From Prosthecobacter sp. (GTDB lineage Bacteria > Verrucomicrobiota > Verrucomicrobiia > Verrucomicrobiales > Verrucomicrobiaceae), in the NCBI RefSeq assembly GCF_029946185.1, contig NZ_JAQSEA010000117.1:1660-48621 (forward strand): a stretch of 46,962 nt of DNA, read 5' to 3'. Each line of letters starts with the position of its first letter. Position 1 is the first letter of the stretch. Shown here one piece after another: positions 8,005 to 14,730 of this stretch. Made by a program: the position numbers and the translations under genes. Below the pieces are notes generated by a model. That model had not been told where the DNA came from, did no database searches, and saw only the letters and a program-made list of their open reading frames with translations.

Positions 8005-8793
8005 ATGACCCCTGCCGCCACTCCTCAGTCCATCCCGCCGCCTGTCGTCCAGGTGCGAGACATGGATTTTTGCTATGGTGCCAGCCAGGCCTTGTTTGAC
8101 ATCAATCTGAAGGTTGAATACCACCGCGTCACCGCGCTCATCGGCCCCTCCGGCTGTGGCAAGAGCACGCTGTTGCGCTGCATTAACCGCATGAACGACC
8201 GCGTGCCCAGTGCCCGCGTGACGAAGGGGGAAGTGCTGGTCAAAGGCAAGAACATCCATGATGGGGATGTCGATCTCACGCAGTTGCGCAAGCAGGTCGG
8301 CATGGTGTTCCAGAAGTCGAATCCCTTTCCCAAGAGCATCTATGAAAACGTGGCCTATGGCCTGCGCATCCATGGCGAGAAAAACAAGAGTGTGCTCGAT
8401 GAGGCGGTGGAACGCTCACTGTCGCATGCAGCGCTGTGGGAGGAGCTTAAAGACCGCCTCCATGCAAACGCCCTCGCTCTTTCTGGCGGTCAGCAGCAGC
8501 GGCTGTGCATCGCCCGTGCGATTGCCACGGTGCCGGATGTGCTGCTGATGGACGAGCCTTGCTCGGCGCTTGATCCCATTTCGACGCTCAAAATCGAAGA
8601 GCTGATGCACCAGCTTGCGAGAGAGTTCACCGTGGTCATCGTCACCCACAACATGCAGCAGGCCGTGCGTGTCTCGGATTACACCGCCTTCCTGCACCTT
8701 GGTAAGCTGGTGGAATTTGCGCCCACGGAAGAGCTCTTCACCAATCCGCGCGAAAAGCTCACCGACTCCTATTTGCGCGGTACTTTCAGTTAA
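8005..8793 (+). CDS. pstB: phosphate ABC transporter ATP-binding protein PstB (copy 1)
   Basis: A 262-residue ABC ATPase that powers phosphate import. It shows Walker [10 protein letters not shown], the Q-loop region [19 protein letters not shown] (the NPFP motif is typical of PstB), the ABC signature LSGGQQQR, Walker [14 protein letters not shown] and the switch His in VTHNMQQA. The length is normal. It follows pstA after 14 bp and precedes a second, very similar ATPase after only 2 bp, so the two are co-transcribed. All catalytic motifs are intact. Confidence 0.95.
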   Translation: MTPAATPQSIPPPVVQVRDMDFCYGASQALFDINLKVEYHRVTALIGPSGCGKSTLLRCINRMNDRVPSARVTKGEVLVKGKNIHDGDVDLTQLRKQVGMVFQKSNPFPKSIYENVAYGLRIHGEKNKSVLDEAVERSLSHAALWEELKDRLHANALALSGGQQQRLCIARAIATVPDVLLMDEPCSALDPISTLKIEELMHQLAREFTVVIVTHNMQQAVRVSDYTAFLHLGKLVEFAPTEELFTNPREKLTDSYLRGTFS

Positions 8794-8795
8794 AC

Positions 8796-9584
8796 ATGGC
8801 CGCAGATACTCCAGATCTTACCGTCGCAGAGCCGCTCATTCAGGTGGAGAAGTTCAACTATGCCTATGGTGACAACCAAGTGCTCTTTGATGTCGATCTG
8901 AACATGCGCAGCGAGGATGTGATGGCGCTCATCGGCCCCTCCGGCTGTGGAAAGAGCACCCTGCTGCGCTCCATCAACCGCATCAACGATCTCGTGGACT
9001 CCGCCCGTGTCGTCAGTGGCAAAATCAAGATCGATGGCGTTGATCTCTATGCACCCGACGTCGATGTGATCAGCCTGCGCCGCAACGTGGGAATGGTGTT
9101 TCAGAAGTACAATCCCTTCCCGCGCTCCATTTTCGAAAACGCCGTTTACGGCCTGCGCGTTGCCGGGATCAAGGACCGCCACGATCTCGAAGAAGCCGCC
9201 GAGCGCAGCCTGCGCTCCGCCGCCTTGTGGGATGAAGTGAAAGACCGGCTGCACGAAGTGGCCACCGGGCTTTCTGGGGGTCAGCAGCAGCGTTTGTGCA
9301 TTGCCCGTGCCATCGCCTTGCAGCCGCGCATTCTGCTGATGGACGAGCCCTGCGCCGCGCTCGATCCCATCGCCACCGCACGCATTGAGGAGCTGATCCA
9401 TCAACTGCGCGGCCAGTATACGTTTGTCATCGTCACGCACAACATGGAGCAGGCGAAACGCATTGCCGACCGCACCGCGTTCTTCTACAAGGGCCGACTG
9501 ATCGAGGAAGATGAAACGATGAACATCTTCAATCATCCGCGCGATCCGCAGACCGAGGCGTATATCACTGGGCGGCTGACTTGA
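8796..9584 (+). CDS. pstB: phosphate ABC transporter ATP-binding protein PstB (copy 2)
   Basis: A tandem paralogue of the preceding gene, also 262 residues, with Walker [11 protein letters not shown]-loop [19 protein letters not shown], signature LSGGQQQR, Walker [14 protein letters not shown] and switch His in VTHNMEQA. Both copies keep every motif, so a heterodimeric ATPase pair or a dosage duplication is possible. No PhoU, PhoB or PhoR gene follows, unlike many pst operons. A hairpin after the stop probably ends the operon. Confidence 0.93.
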   Translation: MAADTPDLTVAEPLIQVEKFNYAYGDNQVLFDVDLNMRSEDVMALIGPSGCGKSTLLRSINRINDLVDSARVVSGKIKIDGVDLYAPDVDVISLRRNVGMVFQKYNPFPRSIFENAVYGLRVAGIKDRHDLEEAAERSLRSAALWDEVKDRLHEVATGLSGGQQQRLCIARAIALQPRILLMDEPCAALDPIATARIEELIHQLRGQYTFVIVTHNMEQAKRIADRTAFFYKGRLIEEDETMNIFNHPRDPQTEAYITGRLT

Positions 9585-9585
9585 G

Positions 9586-9622
9586 GGCGGGGCTCCAAAG
9601 CCGGTACTCAGAGCGGCCCGCC
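9586..9622 (+). terminator. hairpin after the pst operon
   Basis: GGCGGG-GCTC (9586-9595) can pair with GAGC-GG-CCCGCC (9611-9622), a 10-bp stem with a two-base bulge and a 15-nt loop, starting right after the pstB copy 2 stop. The following TTGCTATC is only weakly T-rich, so this is a possible terminator. Confidence 0.4.
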
Positions 9623-9678
9623 TTGCTATCCCAGCCCGGAGTTGAAAAAGCCGGTTTATGCCGCACTGTGGGGGCGCT

Positions 9679-10398
9679 ATGAACCTCCGCCCCCTCGCCC
9701 TGCTCCTTCTCATCGCCAGCGTTGCCAACGCTGGTGTGGAGGTGGACATCGATAAATTTGGCAGCAGCCTTGGCGGTTGGAACAAAGAAAAGAAGAAGGC
9801 TGCGGAGTATAAATTCTCCGAGGTCGATTTCCGCACCTACAAGCCCGAGGTCACATCCGCGCCCGATGGCGGTCTCTTCATCTCTGTCCGTGTGGATCAC
9901 ATGCGCGGCATGTTTTCCTCTGACGACCACGCCAGCCTTGAGATGAGCTTTGCACCCGATGGCACTCTGCTTTCCTCCCAGGCCTCCATCTCCATTCAAG
10001 CGCGCCGCATTAGCAGCGACATGTTTCGCAGCGGCGGCAGTTCCGCTGCCAAGGCCGCAGGTGAACTCGCCGGGGGAACCGTTGAAAAAGCCGCCAAGCT
10101 CAGCAGCAATGTCTTCGCCAGCCTTGCCGGGAAGCTCCTCCGGGAAAACGTCACCGAGCCCGGTCGCATCGCCTACCCAGCGGCCCTCCGGCATAACTAC
10201 AATCTCCTCTATCAATGCGTGAAATTCGTCAAGGACCCGCCCAAGGCCCTCGTCGTTGAAGGCGATCCCCTGCGACCCAAGCAAGAAGAAGTCAAAGGTG
10301 CGCCTGAAAATATGTTTGGCGTGAACACGTTTGGTGAGGCCCCCAAGGAGGAGAAGAAGGAAGAGAACAAAAAGGAAGACGACACGGCCAAGCCATGA
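9679..10398 (+). CDS. secreted protein of unknown function
   Basis: About 239 residues with a clear signal peptide (MNLRPLALLLLIASVANA). I do not recognise the mature protein. It begins with acidic and Lys-rich segments (DKFGSSLGGWNKEKKKAAEYKF), has a mixed alpha/beta middle, and ends in a charged low-complexity tail (EEKKEENKKEDDTAKP). An in-frame ATG at 9658 would add seven residues ahead of the signal peptide, so 9679 is preferred. Its stop overlaps the coaX start (ATGA), so expression of the two is coupled, but that does not indicate a shared function. Confidence 0.65.
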   Translation: MNLRPLALLLLIASVANAGVEVDIDKFGSSLGGWNKEKKKAAEYKFSEVDFRTYKPEVTSAPDGGLFISVRVDHMRGMFSSDDHASLEMSFAPDGTLLSSQASISIQARRISSDMFRSGGSSAAKAAGELAGGTVEKAAKLSSNVFASLAGKLLRENVTEPGRIAYPAALRHNYNLLYQCVKFVKDPPKALVVEGDPLRPKQEEVKGAPENMFGVNTFGEAPKEEKKEENKKEDDTAKP

Positions 10399-11135
10399 GC
10401 CGGAGGCAGCTGCTCATCGACGTCGGCAATGGACGCACCAAGTTTGGCCTCGCGACGAGCGAGACCATTCTCGAACGGCGCGAGCATGCCACGCGCGAGC
10501 TTTCGCCCGATGCTGTGCGTGAGGTCACGCAGGGCTGGCAGTTTGAAAGCGCTGTGATTTGCAGCGTCGTGCCGAAAGTGGTGCCTGCGTTTCGCGAGGT
10601 ATTTGGCGACCAGCTCATTGAACTGCGGCACGACACACCGCTGGGCATCGGCATTCGTTATCCGAAACCCGAGAGCATCGGCCCCGACCGGCTGGCGAAT
10701 GCTGTCGCGCTGGCGCACATGCATGGTGCGCCGGGCATCGTGATCGACTTCGGTACTGCCGTGACCTTCGACATCCTCTCGGCTGACAAATTCTACATCG
10801 GTGGCGTGATCGCCCCGGGGCTGCGCTTGATGACGGATTACCTCCATGAGCGCACCGCCTTGCTGCCCAGCGTGGATCTTCGCGAGCCGAGCACAGCCAT
10901 CGGTCAGTCAACTGAGGGGGCCATTCTTGCCGGGGCTGCCATTGGCTATCGAGGCATGGTCAAAGGTATCCTTGAGGCACTCAAAAAGGAGCTCGGCAGG
11001 CAGGATGCCCACATCGTCGCCACGGGGGGGGATGCCGAATGGATCATCTCCGGCATGGAGGAAGACATCCTCACGGACCCGGATTTGACCTTGCATGGTC
11101 TGCGTTTGGTGGGCAATCTCCGCGCCCCGCTTTGA
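10395..11135 (+). CDS. coaX: type III pantothenate kinase
   Basis: A 246-residue cytoplasmic enzyme that phosphorylates pantothenate, the first step of coenzyme A synthesis. It shows the ASKHA-fold markers of CoaX: the phosphate-1 loop DVGNGRTKFGLA at the N-terminus, the pantothenate-binding GPDRLANAVA segment, the catalytic VIDFGTAVTFDIL motif, GGVIAPGL, and the adenosine-loop-like ATGGDAEWI near the C-terminus. The length is typical. The start ATG overlaps the upstream stop by 4 bp. The ROK kinase gene follows after 13 bp, so the two probably share a transcript. Confidence 0.93.
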   Translation: MSRRQLLIDVGNGRTKFGLATSETILERREHATRELSPDAVREVTQGWQFESAVICSVVPKVVPAFREVFGDQLIELRHDTPLGIGIRYPKPESIGPDRLANAVALAHMHGAPGIVIDFGTAVTFDILSADKFYIGGVIAPGLRLMTDYLHERTALLPSVDLREPSTAIGQSTEGAILAGAAIGYRGMVKGILEALKKELGRQDAHIVATGGDAEWIISGMEEDILTDPDLTLHGLRLVGNLRAPL

Positions 11136-11148
11136 GGCGGACCGCGTT

Positions 11149-12087
11149 ATGGCTGAAACTGATAAAACCTCCATTGGCATCGACTTTGGCGGCACCTCCG
11201 TGAAACTCGGTGTGTGCCGTGGCGATGAACTGCTCGTCACCGACGAACCCATCCCCACAGGCCAGTTCCACGGCCCTGCCGCGCTCATTGGCGAGATGGC
11301 TGCCCGCGTGGCGAAGCTGCGGCAGACCTATCCTGACATCTGTTCCATCGGCGTGGGAGTTCCCGGCCTCGTCGATTTTGATCATGGCTTCGTGCATGAG
11401 CTGACGAACGTCCCCGGCTGGAAGCATGTGCCTCTTAAAGCCATTCTTGGCGAGAAGACCGGGCTTCCCGTGCTCGTCGAAAATGATGCGAATGCGATGA
11501 CCTATGCGGAGTTTCGGCATGGGGCAGCGCGAGGTCTGAAAAACGTCATCGGCCTCACCATGGGCACCGGCATCGGCGGTGGTCTGGTGCTGGATGGCAA
11601 GATGTTTCGCGGCAGCGGCTTCGTCGCGGGAGAGATCGGCCAGATGAGCATTCACTATGACGGCAAACCCGGCCACTACGGCAATCTGGGTGCTCTGGAG
11701 AAATACACCGGCAACCAGCAGATCGCCGAACACGCCGTGTTTCGCTACGCTGAGGCAGGCATTGGAAAAGACATTGCGGACTGCACGCCCAAGAAGATCG
11801 CCGATGCGGCGCAGGCGGGTGATGACATCGCGCGTCAGATCTGGGGTGAAATTGCCGACTGGCTTGGCACCGCGATTTCCAGCATCGCCTGGCTTCTCAA
11901 TCCTGATGCCTTTGTGATCGGCGGCGGTGTGGCCCAGGCGGGTGATCTGATTTTCACGCCGCTCAAGAACAAGGTGCAGAGCATGCTTAGCACCGTGGTG
12001 TGGGAGCGTCTGCAGATTTTGCCCGCCCGCTTTAGCAATGAGGCCGGCATCATCGGCAATGCTGCACTGGCGGCGGATGCGGTGTAA
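11149..12087 (+). CDS. ROK-family sugar kinase (glucokinase-like), zinc site lost
   Basis: About 312 residues. N-terminal ATP-binding loop IGIDFGGTSVKLGV, then the IGVGVPGLVD segment, the sugar-binding/catalytic ENDANAMTYAEF motif and the second phosphate loop TMGTGIGGGLV all fit the ROK family of hexose kinases. In the usual zinc motif (a His then CxCGxxGCxE) the sequence here reads GQMSIHYDG...GHYGNLGALE, so the His and all three Cys are replaced while the Glu remains. The catalytic Asp is present, so it is probably active. The substrate may be glucose or another hexose. ATG 11149 is preferred over the in-frame ATG at 11095, which lies inside coaX and adds non-family residues. A strong terminator follows. 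Confidence 0.85.
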   Translation: MAETDKTSIGIDFGGTSVKLGVCRGDELLVTDEPIPTGQFHGPAALIGEMAARVAKLRQTYPDICSIGVGVPGLVDFDHGFVHELTNVPGWKHVPLKAILGEKTGLPVLVENDANAMTYAEFRHGAARGLKNVIGLTMGTGIGGGLVLDGKMFRGSGFVAGEIGQMSIHYDGKPGHYGNLGALEKYTGNQQIAEHAVFRYAEAGIGKDIADCTPKKIADAAQAGDDIARQIWGEIADWLGTAISSIAWLLNPDAFVIGGGVAQAGDLIFTPLKNKVQSMLSTVVWERLQILPARFSNEAGIIGNAALAADAV

Positions 12088-12089
12088 AG

Positions 12090-12124
12090 CAGCCCTGTTC
12101 CCGTGGAACAGGGCTGTCTTGTTG
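12090..12124 (+). terminator. intrinsic terminator after the coaX-ROK operon
   Basis: A perfect 12-bp stem (CAGCCCTGTTCC 12090-12101, GGAACAGGGCTG 12105-12116) with a CGT loop is followed by TCTTGTTG. It begins 2 bp past the stop codon. It sits between convergent genes and may also affect the opposite strand. Confidence 0.85.
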
Positions 12125-12137
12125 CACAGCAACAAGG

Positions 12138-13316
12138 CTACTTCTTCTTTGGCTTGGGCTCCCAGTCCTCCACCTTGATGATGGCTTCCAAATCCTTCTT
12201 GGCAGCGATGTCTTCCGGCAGGATTTTGAACTTGGTCAGGTAGCGCAGTGCCTTGGCCACTTGCAGAATCTCGCCTTTCTTCGACTCAATCTTGCCGGGG
12301 GGCACCTCTTTAATCACGCCAGTGAAATCGCTGAGAGCCGCGAGCGCAAATTCACGGGCCTCGGCATCCTCCGCGTAGCAGAGAGACTCGAAGAAATGCA
12401 GCATCTTTTCAGTGCCTTCGAGCTTGGCAGCAGAAGCGCGGATGTTTTTGGCGATCTCCGCACGCTTGGCGGTGGTGGCGGCTTCGGTCATGTGGCTGGT
12501 TTCGCCACCGTCGATGGCGCGCTTGGGCAGCGGGCGGTACCAGATGTTGCGATAGCGCACTGGATTGCCATGGTCCTGCAACTTGAGCGGGCCTTGGTCT
12601 GGGAAGGCTTTGGGGGAAGAGCGGCGCATGTGACCGCCACCGCCTTCGAGCGGGGTGTGGTCCTGGGTGAGGACGCCGTTTACGAAGACGGTGATGTAGC
12701 CGGGATCGAGCTCCTTGCCGTCTTTGAAGATGGGGCGGCGGAAGACGATGTCATAGGTCTGCCATTCACCGGGCGCGCGCAGGGGATTGGCCATGGGCGG
12801 ATTGATGCCGTAGATGGAGGAAGCCATGCCGTCCGGGTAGCTGGGGTTGTTGTAATTATCCAGCACCTGGACTTCGACCTGACCCATGAGGAAGATGCCG
12901 CTGTTGCCGCGGCCCTGGCTGTTGCCTTCGACCTTGACGGGTGCGCTCCATTCAATGTGGAGCTGGCAGTCGGAGAATTCTTCCTTGGTGCGGACGTAGC
13001 CGCTGCCCGGCACGCATTGCAGCACGCTGTCTTTGACTTCCCACTTGGTCGGCTCGGCGGGGTTTTTGTCGGCCTGCCATTTTTCAATCTCCTCGGGCTT
13101 GCCGCCGAAGAGGATGACCGCATCCGAAGGCGGGGTGCCCGGCTTTTCCTGAGTGCCGAAGGTGCCAGGCTCCACGCGCACGGGCTGCGGACGGTTCATG
13201 TCATGGATGGCCCATGGATGCGTCGCGTCTGGCGGATCGCCGTAGAACGCGCCATCAGCGAGCGCAGCGGTTGTGAGCAGGGACAGGGCGAGAGTGTGAA
13301 GCGTGGGTCGGTTCAT
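12138..13316 (-). CDS. secreted DUF1080 (3-keto-disaccharide hydrolase-like) protein
   Basis: About 392 residues with a signal peptide (MNRPTLHTLALSLLTTAALA), so it is exported. The central domain is the concanavalin-like beta-sandwich of DUF1080 (PF06439): ILFGGKPEEIEKWQ, KWEVKDSVLQC, LHIEWSAPV, GNSGIFLMGQVEVQVLDNY, YDIVFRRP, VFVNGVLTQDHTPLEG and the closing GNPVRYRNIWYRPLP. Members hydrolyse 3-keto-glycosides or act in polysaccharide use in Planctomycetes and Verrucomicrobia. About 120 extra C-terminal residues form a helical Lys/Glu/Ala-rich domain. An ATG at 13355 is in frame, but the later ATG at 13316 puts the signal peptide at the N-terminus. Confidence 0.85.
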   Translation of the reverse strand: MNRPTLHTLALSLLTTAALADGAFYGDPPDATHPWAIHDMNRPQPVRVEPGTFGTQEKPGTPPSDAVILFGGKPEEIEKWQADKNPAEPTKWEVKDSVLQCVPGSGYVRTKEEFSDCQLHIEWSAPVKVEGNSQGRGNSGIFLMGQVEVQVLDNYNNPSYPDGMASSIYGINPPMANPLRAPGEWQTYDIVFRRPIFKDGKELDPGYITVFVNGVLTQDHTPLEGGGGHMRRSSPKAFPDQGPLKLQDHGNPVRYRNIWYRPLPKRAIDGGETSHMTEAATTAKRAEIAKNIRASAAKLEGTEKMLHFFESLCYAEDAEAREFALAALSDFTGVIKEVPPGKIESKKGEILQVAKALRYLTKFKILPEDIAAKKDLEAIIKVEDWEPKPKKK

Positions 13317-13408
13317 GGTGGTGGAGAGAGGTAGATGGGAAGGCGTGGGGAGCAATGAGGATTCGCACGCTGGTTGGTGTTAGCGTTCGAGGTTTTTTGG
13401 TCGCCATG

Positions 13409-13449
13409 AAAAAAATAGGCCATTCCACCGATGCGGTAGAATGGCCTAT
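13409..13449 (-). terminator. strong intrinsic terminator ending the minus-strand Phc-like gene run
   Basis: Read on the minus strand, ATAGGCCATTC pairs perfectly with GAATGGCCTAT (11 bp). An inner ACCG/CGGT stem extends it past one mismatch, and a run of seven T follows (A7 at 13409-13415 on the plus strand). It starts 16 bp past the stop of the REC-kinase gene and insulates it from the DUF1080 gene. Confidence 0.92.
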
Positions 13450-13465
13450 CGTATTTTCAAGAGGA

Positions 13466-14716
13466 TCAGCCGTTGGGCAGCAGACGCTCCCAGAGAACAT
13501 CATTCATGAGGACGTTCGTGATGAATTCACGACTGCCGTCAACTGGAGCGATGGGGGCTGGAGCCACGGCAGGAACGACGATGTCGAGGACGAGGCCCTT
13601 GGCGCTCCGCTGGGAGGTGATGCTGCCGCCGAGATGGTATGCGAGGAAGAAAGCCCCCATGAGGGTGAGTCCCGGGCCATCTTTGTTGGCATCATCGTGA
13701 GTGAAGAAGGGATCAAACACGGAGCGCAGCACTTCGCCTGCAAGTCCCGGACCGGTATCGGTTAGCGTGAGATGCAGTGCTCCAGCGTCGGCAGCCGCGG
13801 TCGCTGTTTTGGCAGAGAGGGTGACGTTCGTGCCGGAGGAGAGCACCGCCAGTTCCGTCTGGAGCAGCAGATGCAGCATTTTTTCAAACGCAGGGCGGCT
13901 GGCCTGGAGGGAAGGGAGAGCACCTTCAGATTCGAATTTCAGTTCAATGCCTTTAGCGGTGAAGGCGGAACGCTGCTGATCGATCAAAGCAGTAAGAACA
14001 TTTGCAGAATCCATCTTGTGCTCTGCGCCTGAGGCGGACTGCAGCTCACCGAGGAGATCGGCGATGCGGGAGGCCTGACGTACCACATGCGCGTGGAAGT
14101 CGCGCCAGAAGGTGGCCTGGCGCAAGCGGTCGAGATCAAAGTTCTGGGGACTGAGTCTGCCAGGGGTGATGTCCAGGAAGGCATGCACGGCGCGCAGAGG
14201 CTGATTCAGATGCTTGTTCAGCCCGGCGGCGACGACACCGAGACTCATGACGCGGTCAGTGATGAGGAGGTTTTGCAGCACGGAGAGTTTTTCCTGCAGC
14301 AGGCCATCGCGCTCCTGCTGGAGGATGTAGAACTCCATCGCGCGGTGGAGGGTGTTGCGAACATCGTCCATCTGAATGGGTTTGGAGATGTAGCGGAAGA
14401 TGCTGCCGAGATTGACCGCTTCGACCGTGACATCGTAGTCGGCATAGGCGGTGATCATCATGCGCACAAGGCGTGGACGGAGCTGGCGGGCGCGCTCAAG
14501 CAACTGCACCCCCTTTTCTCCAGGCATGCGCTGGTCAGAGAGCAGCACGCCGATGTCTTCACCATGCTGTTCGATGAGCTTGAGCCCCTCAGCGGCGCTG
14601 ATGGCGGTGAAGATGCGGAATTCGTCCCCGAAAGTTTTTTCGAAGTACTTCAACGCCTTCTCTTCATCATCAACATAGAGAACGGCATAGCGTTTGAGGT
14701 CGTATTGGTTTTGCAT
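13466..14716 (-). CDS. PhcQ-like response regulator with C-terminal kinase-like domain
   Basis: A 416-residue soluble protein. The N-terminal receiver domain is intact: acidic pair in YVDDEE, phospho-acceptor D61 (LLSDQRMPG), T89 and K112 (SKPIQ). A coiled-coil linker (about 125-155) leads to a HisKA-like helix with H169 in NKHLNQPL and an ATPase-like domain. The acidic residue normally after the phospho-His is Leu, and the N-box has no Asn (LLLQTEL), although the DTGPGL box remains. I infer that ATP binding and kinase activity are doubtful, so this may be a phospho-receiver whose second domain binds partners. The domain order and position, last gene after a PhcB-like enzyme and an HK-REC-HK protein, resemble PhcQ of the Ralstonia phcBSRQ operon. 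It follows the upstream gene by 14 bp and ends at a strong terminator. Confidence 0.75.
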   Translation of the reverse strand: MQNQYDLKRYAVLYVDDEEKALKYFEKTFGDEFRIFTAISAAEGLKLIEQHGEDIGVLLSDQRMPGEKGVQLLERARQLRPRLVRMMITAYADYDVTVEAVNLGSIFRYISKPIQMDDVRNTLHRAMEFYILQQERDGLLQEKLSVLQNLLITDRVMSLGVVAAGLNKHLNQPLRAVHAFLDITPGRLSPQNFDLDRLRQATFWRDFHAHVVRQASRIADLLGELQSASGAEHKMDSANVLTALIDQQRSAFTAKGIELKFESEGALPSLQASRPAFEKMLHLLLQTELAVLSSGTNVTLSAKTATAAADAGALHLTLTDTGPGLAGEVLRSVFDPFFTHDDANKDGPGLTLMGAFFLAYHLGGSITSQRSAKGLVLDIVVPAVAPAPIAPVDGSREFITNVLMNDVLWERLLPNG

Positions 14717-14730
14717 AGGGAAGAGGCCTT

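Noticed and set aside
12261-13334. 357-codon plus-strand frame opposite the DUF1080 gene
   Set aside because: DUF1080 motifs and signal peptide are on the minus strand; the plus frame shows no domain.
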